NCBI GenBank assembly: GCA_000314955.1
Contig: BAEM01000056.1
Coordinates: forward strand, 124,001 to 188,000
Direction: 5' to 3'
DNA from: Paraglaciecola chathamensis S18K6
GTDB lineage: Bacteria; Pseudomonadota; Gammaproteobacteria; Enterobacterales; Alteromonadaceae
DNA: 64,000 nt
In this document: positions 56,491-64,000 of the stretch, piece by piece
How the letters are laid out: each line of letters begins with the position of its first letter
Numbering within the stretch: position 1 is the stretch's first letter
The notes under the pieces: generated by a model
Database searches by the model: none
What the model saw: the letters and a program-made list of their open reading frames with translations, nothing else
What the model was told of the DNA's origin: nothing
Position numbers and translations under genes: made by a program

Positions 56491-59400
56491 TTAAAACGTT
56501 TCTTTCAGTAAATTCAGCATATCGTCTACCGATAGCTTCGCCGATGCTTCGTTTCCTGCTAACAGATTGTCTGCTAAGTCACGTTTTTGCTTATGCAGCG
56601 CAACAATCTTTTCCTCGATTGTGTTTTGGGTAATCAGTCGATAAATCGTTACTGGCCGCAGTTGCCCGATCCGATGGGCTCGGTCTGATGCTTGCTCTTC
56701 TACTGCTGGGTTCCACCAAGGATCCATGTGGATCACGTAGTCTGCGGCGGTTAAATTCAAACCTGAGCCACCAGCCTTTAAGCTGATTAAGAATATATCC
56801 CCCTGCCCGCGCTGGAAGGCGTTAACGCTTGCTTGCCGCTGCTTTTGCGGCGTTGAACCATCTAAATATTGATAATCAAAACCTTTGTCTTCTAGATGTT
56901 GCTTAATCAATTGTAAATGCCCAACAAACTGACTAAATATAAGCGCTTTATGATTGTTCAGTTTCAGCTCTTCTAATAACGCATCGAGGGCGGCTAGCTT
57001 AGCACTGGGGATAGTCGTTTCTGCCATGACCAATTTCGGGTTACAACATGCTTGGCGCAATTTAACTAATTCGGCAAGCATTCTAATGCGCTGCTCACTC
57101 GCATTGGCCTGTTGACCACTTTGGTTAATATTGTCTATGGCGTTTAATCTCAGCGCTTCATAGAAATCACGTTCTTGAGAGCTCATTTCAACCCGAATAT
57201 TGATTTCAGTTCGTGATGGTAATTCCGTTAACACTTGGTTTTTCATGCGCCGTAAAATAAAGGGCTGAATAAGTGTTTTAAGGGCTTGGCTAGCCTTTCG
57301 TGCCGCTAGTGGGTCTTCCTGCGCATTTTCGATTGGCAGCGAGAATCGCTGTGCAAAGCGTTTAATGTTACCCAGCAACCCAGGGTTGATAAAGCGAAAT
57401 AGACTCCACAACTCGGTCAAATTGTTCTCAATGGGAGTGCCTGTGGTGATCATCTTAAAGTCGCTTTTAAGGGCATACGCGGCTTTGGTTCGTTTGGCCA
57501 ATGGATTTTTAAGTGCTTGGGCTTCATCGGCGACTATTGAGTGCCATTGCACCTTTTTAAGTATTTCACTTTCTCTTTGCAATAAACCGTAGCTGATGAT
57601 GACACAATCAAATGGGCCTAATTCACTGAGTAATACTTCACGGGCAATCGTATTAGTTGAGTCAGCGAATACCTTAATGATCAAAGTAGGCGCAAATTTC
57701 AGTGCTTCTTGTTGCCAGTTAAAACACACAGATGTAGGGGCGATAACAAGGCTCGGCCCTTCGTTCGCTCGCGATAACAAAATAGCTAAGGCCTGAAGGG
57801 TTTTACCTAACCCCATGTCATCCGCTAAGCACGCTCCCGCCCCCCAATGAGCAAGACGAGATGCCCAGTCAAACCCGACGAGCTGGTAATCACGTAATTG
57901 GGCTTGGAACGTTGACGGAATGTTTGGCATAAGCGCATTTGCTTGATGCATTTTTTCAGTTTGCTGCTCCCAGGCGTGAATGGTTTTCATGCGCATACCA
58001 GTGGTAGCTTCTTCCATTTGCAAGCTCGCCAAGGGATGAAATTTGCCGTCGTCTGCGACTTGGTTGATTGCCTCAAGCTTATGGCGTAAATCATCAGACA
58101 GAGCGAGTATTTGCTCTTCGCCAAGGGCGATAAACCGACCATTGCTAGTTTTTACCAGCTCTAAGAGTTTACGAAGCTCAATAACTTGTTCATTGTCTAT
58201 TTGTAAGTCGCCGGTAATATCAAACCATTCATTTTTTTGACTCACTGCCAGTTGCAGGTGTTCACTGCTTAGGGTTTTCGACAAGGTCATTTTTTTGCCT
58301 TTCGGCCAACGCAGAACCAAGTCAAATTGATTGGCATTATAGGCTGTTTCGAGTTGCTCTAATGTGGTCAGTGCGGTTTGTAAATCCTCTAGCACTAAAA
58401 CATTATCTGCCATATTCAAAAACATAGGGCATGCTTGGTCGAGCTGATCGAGTAGGGTTTCTTCGCGCAGTAAATCGCGCTGGGTTGCTATTCGTTTGCC
58501 GTTTAACTCTGTGGTTAAACTGGCATTACCCACCCCGGGTTTAAATGCCGGGCCTTGTTCTGAAAACGGCATCACCACACAGGTAAAAGTAAGACCTTGT
58601 TGATTTGGCTGAATATTTACCACCAAATTTTTGTCGCATTCATGGTTCTCTAACCCAGTATCGAGTTCAGTGATCTCAGATTGAATGTTCAAAAATGGCG
58701 CAATGGCCGAAATACCTTCAAGGGCTTTTTGTTTCGCACTGATGGGGATCAGCAAGCCTGCCTCGCCAATGATTTCAGCGACTTTCAAATGATCCGTATC
58801 AAAAACGGTGAGCTGATATTGGCTATCAGAAACAGCCTTTAAATTGTAAGCCTGCGGGGCGTCATATTCGCCCATCGCATCGGGTAAATCGGCAATACTC
58901 AAACACAATTGGTCACCTATTTGACTGACCAGCAATTCGGGCTCACGCTGGGCTATCTCTATGTGCTGGGTTATGTCGTCGGCTTTATAAAGATTATCTA
59001 TGCCAACAGCCGCTTGCAGTGCTGGCAACCCTTGCAACAAATACTCGGCCTTTGAGTAGTAGCCCCAATTTTGAAACACCTCAATAGCGTTGCAGAGCTT
59101 TTTGTCGCTATCGGTTAGGTAATCGAACGTGTGGGTCTGTTCTTTTAAGCGTTTGAGTGACACAACGCGCCCTTTGCTCCAGCCTGATTTATTCAATTTT
59201 TGTTCACGGGCCGTAAGGCTATGACCATAGGTGTCTTCAAATTCCCAGATTAAGCGCACAGGTTTGACTGCTATTTCACTGGTCGCAGAGTCAGCGTTTT
59301 CTGCATTTGGATTAAGCGCTATGAGTTTATCAAGGGCGAGATCCCACTGTGATTTAGTAACGATAAGCTGGGTAATATCGACTAAATGTGACGTTTGTGC

Positions 59401-60813
59401 TGATTCAGCTGAGCTGCGGGGTTCGGCAACCTGCTTAGGGTCAAAACCGGCCGCCATTTGTGCACATAATTCGGCAAACAAGGGGTAATCAAGCTGCATA
59501 AAATGCCCTTGATATTTTAACGCTAAAGAGGCCAATGCAGGGTCTTTACTTTGGTTGCACCAAAGCTGCGCTAAAAAGTAATTGAAATAACACATCTGAT
59601 GCGCAAAATGATCTTGCTCATCATCAACACTATTGTATTCAATATTGATGGCATATTTTTGCCCCGAAGAAAGACACATAATAGGCTTAACAATGCCCTG
59701 CCCTACATAATAAAAATCGCTGTTAACCTTACGGTCACTTTCTTCATATTCCACTTGTTGCAAGGCGGTGGTGAACGCACTCACATCATCCTGATTTGCC
59801 TGTACGATTAATGCCAATTTGTAGAAGTAACCCAGAAGCTCATTTAAGTATTGTTTTTTACGTTTTGTGAGCTTGTTTTTTGCCAACATAGCTTGTTCAA
59901 AATAATCGATGGCCAGCGCGTTTTGACCAATTAAAAAGCAATGTGTTGCCTGCAATTGTAAGCCGTAGCTGCTCGTATCCTGTGGGTCGTGTATGCGCAA
60001 AAAGTCATCAAACCTTAGTTGATACAAATATTGCTCTGCCAATAGATGATGGCAATCAATATTGTACGTTGGTTGTGATTTATCCCCATTGGCAGCGCAA
60101 ACGCGCTCTAATAGTTCAATTGGATAAGCACAACTTTGTCCTTCAATTTGAAAGCACCTTAGCAGGGAAGCAAACGCCTGATATTGCACAGCTTTCGGTT
60201 GTTGCAAAAACGTTTCTAAATCAAAAGGTAAGAACAGTATCTCCAGCAATATTTTATTTTTATCATGCTCGATAATTTGTGGATTTTTATGAAATGACAT
60301 CGCCTCTTCAAGCTGATCTGTTTGCTTTAAATAAAACAGATCTCGAATAACCCGCGCTCTATCAGCTTCTTTGTTTTGCCAGCTATAGCTGTTTACCACA
60401 GGCACTACCTGCTCCGCGGCCATGATAATTTCAAGTAACGTTTGCCCAGGTGCTAACGCAACATCTGTGGGCAGTTGGTCGATTATTTTAATTAAACAGT
60501 TGCTCAGCAAGGGGTTGAGTTGCAAACCTTCACGGTTGTTGACGAGCAGTCCTTTAGATGTCAGCTGCTGTTTTTGCTCGCTAGTGAACAAATAGTCCTT
60601 TTTGGGGGCGCTTAGCAAACCGCGGCTGTGAAGAATGGCCAGCACTTGCGCTAATTTTGTTGCGCCAATCGGCTTGTGTACCGCTGCCAAGATGAACAGC
60701 GTAACCTGATGAGCTTCATCAAGGGTTGAAAATGCTTGGTACTGGGCGTCAATTTGGTGATGGATTTGAGGCTGGATCAAAGCGGCAAGCTTCATAGTAA
60801 ATTGATTCTTCAT
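56491..60813 (-). CDS. SNF2-family helicase-like ATPase (large, N-terminal extension)
   Basis: 1440 residues. The C-terminal ~470 hold the SNF2 motor: DYQLVGFDWASRLAHWGAGACLADDMGLGKTLQAL (Walker A ~996), VIAPTSVCFNWQQE, SIVADEAQALKN (DEAQ ~1097), TGTPIENNLTELWSLF, KALIFSQFVGHLQLI, and SGLNLTAADYVIHMDPWWNPAVEEQASDRAHRIGQ (motif VI). The first ~960 residues have no recognised catalytic motif; they look alpha-helical, with possible repeats, and may bind partner or DNA. Usually seen near restriction or defence genes or as lone DNA translocases; here it stands alone. Start chosen at 60813; a second Met (~residue 6) is close by. Confidence 0.9.
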   Translation of the reverse strand: MKNQFTMKLAALIQPQIHHQIDAQYQAFSTLDEAHQVTLFILAAVHKPIGATKLAQVLAILHSRGLLSAPKKDYLFTSEQKQQLTSKGLLVNNREGLQLNPLLSNCLIKIIDQLPTDVALAPGQTLLEIIMAAEQVVPVVNSYSWQNKEADRARVIRDLFYLKQTDQLEEAMSFHKNPQIIEHDKNKILLEILFLPFDLETFLQQPKAVQYQAFASLLRCFQIEGQSCAYPIELLERVCAANGDKSQPTYNIDCHHLLAEQYLYQLRFDDFLRIHDPQDTSSYGLQLQATHCFLIGQNALAIDYFEQAMLAKNKLTKRKKQYLNELLGYFYKLALIVQANQDDVSAFTTALQQVEYEESDRKVNSDFYYVGQGIVKPIMCLSSGQKYAINIEYNSVDDEQDHFAHQMCYFNYFLAQLWCNQSKDPALASLALKYQGHFMQLDYPLFAELCAQMAAGFDPKQVAEPRSSAESAQTSHLVDITQLIVTKSQWDLALDKLIALNPNAENADSATSEIAVKPVRLIWEFEDTYGHSLTAREQKLNKSGWSKGRVVSLKRLKEQTHTFDYLTDSDKKLCNAIEVFQNWGYYSKAEYLLQGLPALQAAVGIDNLYKADDITQHIEIAQREPELLVSQIGDQLCLSIADLPDAMGEYDAPQAYNLKAVSDSQYQLTVFDTDHLKVAEIIGEAGLLIPISAKQKALEGISAIAPFLNIQSEITELDTGLENHECDKNLVVNIQPNQQGLTFTCVVMPFSEQGPAFKPGVGNASLTTELNGKRIATQRDLLREETLLDQLDQACPMFLNMADNVLVLEDLQTALTTLEQLETAYNANQFDLVLRWPKGKKMTLSKTLSSEHLQLAVSQKNEWFDITGDLQIDNEQVIELRKLLELVKTSNGRFIALGEEQILALSDDLRHKLEAINQVADDGKFHPLASLQMEEATTGMRMKTIHAWEQQTEKMHQANALMPNIPSTFQAQLRDYQLVGFDWASRLAHWGAGACLADDMGLGKTLQALAILLSRANEGPSLVIAPTSVCFNWQQEALKFAPTLIIKVFADSTNTIAREVLLSELGPFDCVIISYGLLQRESEILKKVQWHSIVADEAQALKNPLAKRTKAAYALKSDFKMITTGTPIENNLTELWSLFRFINPGLLGNIKRFAQRFSLPIENAQEDPLAARKASQALKTLIQPFILRRMKNQVLTELPSRTEINIRVEMSSQERDFYEALRLNAIDNINQSGQQANASEQRIRMLAELVKLRQACCNPKLVMAETTIPSAKLAALDALLEELKLNNHKALIFSQFVGHLQLIKQHLEDKGFDYQYLDGSTPQKQRQASVNAFQRGQGDIFLISLKAGGSGLNLTAADYVIHMDPWWNPAVEEQASDRAHRIGQLRPVTIYRLITQNTIEEKIVALHKQKRDLADNLLAGNEASAKLSVDDMLNLLKETF

Positions 60814-60949
60814 GACTATTTGTTTTCAATGGCGTGAAACTAGCAAAAACGATCCAGCTAAACAATTACTGTCACTAATAAAGCCCAGGAATAGGATAAA
60901 CAACAGCGAAACTTTTGCTGATTAATCGCTGATGGGTTACTGATTGAAC

Positions 60950-60977
60950 ACTGGTTAACGAGCACTGGTTAACGAGC
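60950..60977. repeat. Two 14-bp direct repeats
   Basis: ACTGGTTAACGAGC twice in tandem at 60950-60963 and 60964-60977, in the 250-bp spacer before the SNF2 gene's start; no gene is visible there. Confidence 0.6.
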
Positions 60978-61064
60978 AATGGTATAAAGTAGCAAAGCAA
61001 GGGCACAATCCGCGTAAAAAGTGCTTAACGTCATGTGCCCAATGCTTGATTCAGCTTTAGCGCC

Positions 61065-61820
61065 TTAATTTAGCTTTAGTGCCAAATAACGTACATTCCC
61101 CCCTGTCGATTGCGGTAAAAAGTAAATATTGCGGTATTGAAAATACTGCTGGCCGCTCACTGTCACCAGTTTCGCACTTGGCGGAAGTGAACCATAAGTT
61201 TTACCTAGTACAAAACCACTCGTTTGATTGGCATACTGCTGGCTTTCAACTGAGTGCGCTACGATAGTGCTTCCCCCAGCGTTGTAGACATCATCTTGAT
61301 AGATGAGCGTATCGCTAGGTTCGTTAATGACACGGTAAGCGCCGTCGTCAAACACATAGTAAATTCCCTGGGCGAAATAATATGTTAGACCTCTAGCAAC
61401 GATGCGTTCATAACCAGCCGGTAAATAGCGTACGGTTAGCCCAACAGGTGGACGCACCACTTTATAGCCTTGCTTATAGTGGCGGTAATACAGGCCGTCA
61501 TGAAAAATAAATGACAAACCACCAAAACGTAGCGACACTCCTTTGGCAGGTGCTCGTTGCACGACCGCGCCCGTTTTATACACCGCACGTTTATGCGCCT
61601 TATGATTTTTCACGCCGGCTTTGTTTACAACCGTTTTATTCACGACTGTTTTATTTACAACAACAGGGGCACTATGTTGTTTATTCTGCTGCTTGTTCTG
61701 CTGCTGATTCTGACGTTGTTCGTAACGCAGATCCTGACGCTCGTCTCGATGTTGAGCATGACCTAGTAAAGGAGCAACCATTAAGCTGACAGTAAAAGGT
61801 AATAACCATTGTATTTTCAT
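61065..61820 (-). CDS. DUF6515 family exported protein
   Basis: 251 residues. Signal peptide (LLPFTVSLMVAPLLGHAQ). A low-complexity Gln/Asn-rich stretch (NQQQNKQQNKQH) and VVNKTVV repeats follow, then the DUF6515 pattern of Y/F-rich beta strands (LRFGGLSFIFHDGLYYRHYKQGYKVV, LTYYFAQGIYYVFDDGAYRVI). Function unknown; family members are exported and often next to stress or cell-envelope genes. It lies between the helicase and the second molybdenum hydroxylase pair. Confidence 0.8.
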   Translation of the reverse strand: MKIQWLLPFTVSLMVAPLLGHAQHRDERQDLRYEQRQNQQQNKQQNKQHSAPVVVNKTVVNKTVVNKAGVKNHKAHKRAVYKTGAVVQRAPAKGVSLRFGGLSFIFHDGLYYRHYKQGYKVVRPPVGLTVRYLPAGYERIVARGLTYYFAQGIYYVFDDGAYRVINEPSDTLIYQDDVYNAGGSTIVAHSVESQQYANQTSGFVLGKTYGSLPPSAKLVTVSGQQYFQYRNIYFLPQSTGGNVRYLALKLN

Positions 61821-62170
61821 CTTGATTCCTTAATAACGCTTTCGTTTTATAGCGATATTAGGCTGGAAAACTGAATATAAACTGACTGGCATTGCCCAGC
61901 GTTAATGCTTTACTCAAACTTTATCTTTCTTAACGCATCTTTACATTTTTGCTTCTTTTCACGCCGATATTTTCGCTATTTCTCTGACGAGCTATCGCCA
62001 GACATAGGCGTAGCTTCCCTGCTATTGGCGCTATTTGTTGTTCAATTACGCATTTTTCGCAGAAGGTGCTTACCGCCCATCCATGATTAACGTCAATAAC
62101 GAGATATGATTACTTTTTTGCGACAAGTTACTTTACTCTAGCTATATCAAAGTAAAAGTAAGGCGCGCAC
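61821..62170. other. Spacer before the second molybdenum hydroxylase operon
   Basis: 350 bp with no supported gene. It must hold the divergent promoters of the DUF6515 gene (minus) and the 62171 operon (plus); no defined boxes can be assigned. Confidence 0.4.
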
Positions 62171-62635
62171 ATGCAAATAAACGTAAACGGTACACAGCAC
62201 GAAGTTGATGTAGACGAAGAGATGCCACTTCTATGGGTGTTACGTGATGAGCTAAACATAACGGGCCCTAAATTCGGTTGCGGTATTGCAATGTGCGGCG
62301 CCTGTACAGTGCATATTAATGGCCAACCCGCTCGCTCGTGCTCTATGCCAGTTGGGCAAGTATCTGGTCTTATAACCACCATAGAAGGCCTTGGCACGCC
62401 CGATGCCATGCATGAAGTACAAGCAGCTTGGGTAGAGCATCAAGTTGCCCAGTGCGGGTATTGTCAACCTGGGCAAATTATGTCGGCAGCCGCATTATTG
62501 CAAATGAACCCCAACCCTGATGATGAAGCCATTGATCACGCCATGTCAGCGAATTTATGTCGCTGTGGTACCTATCCTAGAATTCGTGCTGCGATAAAAG
62601 CAGCTGCGCAAAATATTCGGGAGAAAAGCGCATGA
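62171..62635 (+). CDS. 2Fe-2S subunit of molybdenum hydroxylase, paralogue
   Basis: 154 residues, same fold and motifs as the protein at 32155 ([13 protein letters not shown] ... [10 protein letters not shown] ... CRCGTYPRI). It overlaps the large-subunit start by four bases (ATGA), so the two are coupled. Gene order here is small then large; in the other pair it is large then small. Confidence 0.95.
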   Translation: MQINVNGTQHEVDVDEEMPLLWVLRDELNITGPKFGCGIAMCGACTVHINGQPARSCSMPVGQVSGLITTIEGLGTPDAMHEVQAAWVEHQVAQCGYCQPGQIMSAAALLQMNPNPDDEAIDHAMSANLCRCGTYPRIRAAIKAAAQNIREKSA

Positions 62636-64000
62636 GCACCTTAGGCAAAATCACCCGACGCACCTTTGTTATAGGCTCAACTGCCATCACGGGCGGTGTG
62701 TTATTTGGCGTGTACAAGTACAAGCAGCCCTACCCCAATCCTCTTGAAAAAAACTTGGCGCAAGGTGAGACCGCCCTGACACCTTACGTGTTAATTAATG
62801 CCAATGGCGTAACGATTATCGCGCCTCGCGCCGAAATGGGCCAAGGGGTGAAAACCACACTTGCCGCATTAGTAGCAGAAGAATTAGACATAGACGTGCA
62901 AAACGTCAGGATTGAACACGGCGTACCATCAAATGCCTATTACAACGCTGCTGTTTTAGAAGAAGGGGTGCCCTTTCCTCCCCAAGACACCAGCAGTACA
63001 GCCCAAATGGCGCGAGATTTTATGCATGTACCGGCAAAATTCTTCGGTGTACAAGTCACGGGGGGCTCTTCATCGACCGTAGATGCATTTGAAAAAATGC
63101 GTATGGCAGGCGCCACAGCCAGAGAAGCCTTGCTGTTAGCGGCAAGTGCCAAGCTAAATGTGGCTAAAAACACCCTAAGTACAGACAACGGCGAAGTGAT
63201 ATCAAAAGACGGCCAACGCATTGCGTATACAGAGCTCGCCAGTTTAGCGGCAAGCGTTGAGTTACCTGATGACGTAAAACTCAAGCCAAAAAGCGAGTGG
63301 AAGCAACTCGGCCGCCCAATTCCTAGAGTCGACATGGTGGAAAAATGCACAGGAACCGCCACCTTTGGTATCGATGTACTGCAAAAAGATATGCTCTACG
63401 CCACCATAAAAGTGAACCCACATCTGGGGGCAAAGTGTCACGCATTTGATACAAATAACGCCGCAAACATGAAAGGCGTTAAAGCCATTTTACCCTTGGC
63501 AGATGTAGGCGCTGCAGTGGTGGCAACCAATACCTGGTATGCCTTTAAAGCCGCCGAGAAAATTGATTTTGACTGGGCCAAAACACAGTATGCGCAAAGC
63601 ACAGATGAGCTGTTTGAATCCGCCATTGCTGCGTTTAACGAAGAACACCAAGACAGTCAAAACCGCGATGACGGCGATGTTGATGCCGTAATTGGCGCAG
63701 CGGGCGATGCCACAATACATCGCGAGTACCGTGCACCGTTATTGGCCCACGCCACTATGGAGCCCATGAACGCCACGGCTATCATGAAAGATGGCCAGCT
63801 TGATGTGTGGGTTGGTACTCAAATGCCCACTTATGCACTGTCTGAAGCCGCTAGAGTGTCAGGCATTGAGGCACAGAACATTCGTATTCACACTACTTAT
63901 TTAGGCGGTGGCTTTGGCCGGCGTCTGGAAATGGATTTTATTGTCTATGCGGTTATGGTCGCCAAACAGCTTGAGGGCACGCCAGTAAAAGTGACCTGGT
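62632..64000 (+). CDS. Molybdenum hydroxylase large subunit, 5' part (runs off the window)
   Basis: 456 codons visible, open to the right edge. Twin-arginine motif [16 protein letters not shown] at the N-terminus, then [52 protein letters not shown], and [13 protein letters not shown] with [12 protein letters not shown]. It belongs to the IorB-like xanthine dehydrogenase subunits, is likely exported by Tat with its 2Fe-2S partner, and oxidises an aldehyde or N-heterocycle. The start is set by the four-base overlap with the 2Fe-2S gene. Confidence 0.93.
   Translation, partial: MSTLGKITRRTFVIGSTAITGGVLFGVYKYKQPYPNPLEKNLAQGETALTPYVLINANGVTIIAPRAEMGQGVKTTLAALVAEELDIDVQNVRIEHGVPSNAYYNAAVLEEGVPFPPQDTSSTAQMARDFMHVPAKFFGVQVTGGSSSTVDAFEKMRMAGATAREALLLAASAKLNVAKNTLSTDNGEVISKDGQRIAYTELASLAASVELPDDVKLKPKSEWKQLGRPIPRVDMVEKCTGTATFGIDVLQKDMLYATIKVNPHLGAKCHAFDTNNAANMKGVKAILPLADVGAAVVATNTWYAFKAAEKIDFDWAKTQYAQSTDELFESAIAAFNEEHQDSQNRDDGDVDAVIGAAGDATIHREYRAPLLAHATMEPMNATAIMKDGQLDVWVGTQMPTYALSEAARVSGIEAQNIRIHTTYLGGGFGRRLEMDFIVYAVMVAKQLEGTPVKVTW

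Noticed and set aside
61511-61789. Overlapping plus-strand frames inside the DUF6515 gene
   Set aside because: Shadows created by its low-complexity Gln/Asn/Val repeats.

Overview
The window comes from the chromosome of a marine gammaproteobacterium, most likely an Alteromonadales member close to Paraglaciecola, Glaciecola or Alteromonas. The grounds are the core block ydiJ / ppsA-ppsR / rnfH-ratA / smpB, a tmRNA whose tag reads ANDENYALAA, two large TonB-dependent receptors, a sulfatase, a betIBA-type choline operon and AT-leaning codon use. No tRNA, rRNA or CRISPR array was seen.

Layout. 1-10.4 kb: the tail of a REP-associated (RAYT-type) transposase, a cluster of REP-like repeats, then ordinary core genes (D-2-hydroxyacid dehydrogenase YdiJ, a small PGPGW membrane protein, PEP synthase and its regulator, DUF2461, RnfH/RatA, SmpB). 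10.5-19.3 kb: an accessory catabolic block with a sulfatase, a TonB receptor, a LysR regulator, an MFS carrier, an old-yellow-enzyme gene with a frameshifted tail, and a MerR regulator that has a textbook 19-bp-spacer MerR promoter. This block separates smpB from ssrA, which are often neighbours. 19.4-35.8 kb: tmRNA followed by two tandem inserted segments bounded by three copies of the ssrA 3' end. Segment 1 (19.8-29.06 kb) carries a tyrosine integrase, an uncharacterised two-gene operon (large membrane protein plus NA37/NdpA-like protein), an HUH replication-initiator-like protein, a serine recombinase, an acyltransferase and a GIY-YIG-like protein. GTGTCACAC boxes lie at both of its ends. 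Segment 2 (29.06-35.7 kb) carries two gene fragments (the 3' end of the metallohydrolase gene at 37.4 kb and an NAD-malic enzyme tail), a molybdenum hydroxylase pair with a frameshift at an A7 run, an intact IS1202-like element with a 16-bp target duplication, and an orphan ParS/MbcA-like antitoxin.

36-47.6 kb: an IS4-like remnant, a DUF2971-like protein, a PHP-type metallohydrolase and TonB receptor, then BCCT-like transporter, betA, betB and betI with a palindromic BetI-type operator. 48-52.3 kb: an ATP-grasp enzyme, two membrane proteins of unknown function and a decayed outer-membrane protein gene (one stop, two frameshifts). 52.4-55.4 kb: a complete RAYT gene, a decayed yefM-yoeB pair and a small array of integron-type cassettes with attC sites but no visible integron integrase. 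55.9-64 kb: a small hypothetical protein, a 1440-residue SNF2-family helicase, a DUF6515 protein and a second molybdenum hydroxylase pair running off the right edge.

The best candidate for an undescribed system is the operon at 21.76-24.29 kb, next to the HUH protein and recombinases inside the tmRNA-integrated element. It has the layout of a membrane-effector plus nucleic-acid-binding defence pair, but that role is inference only.
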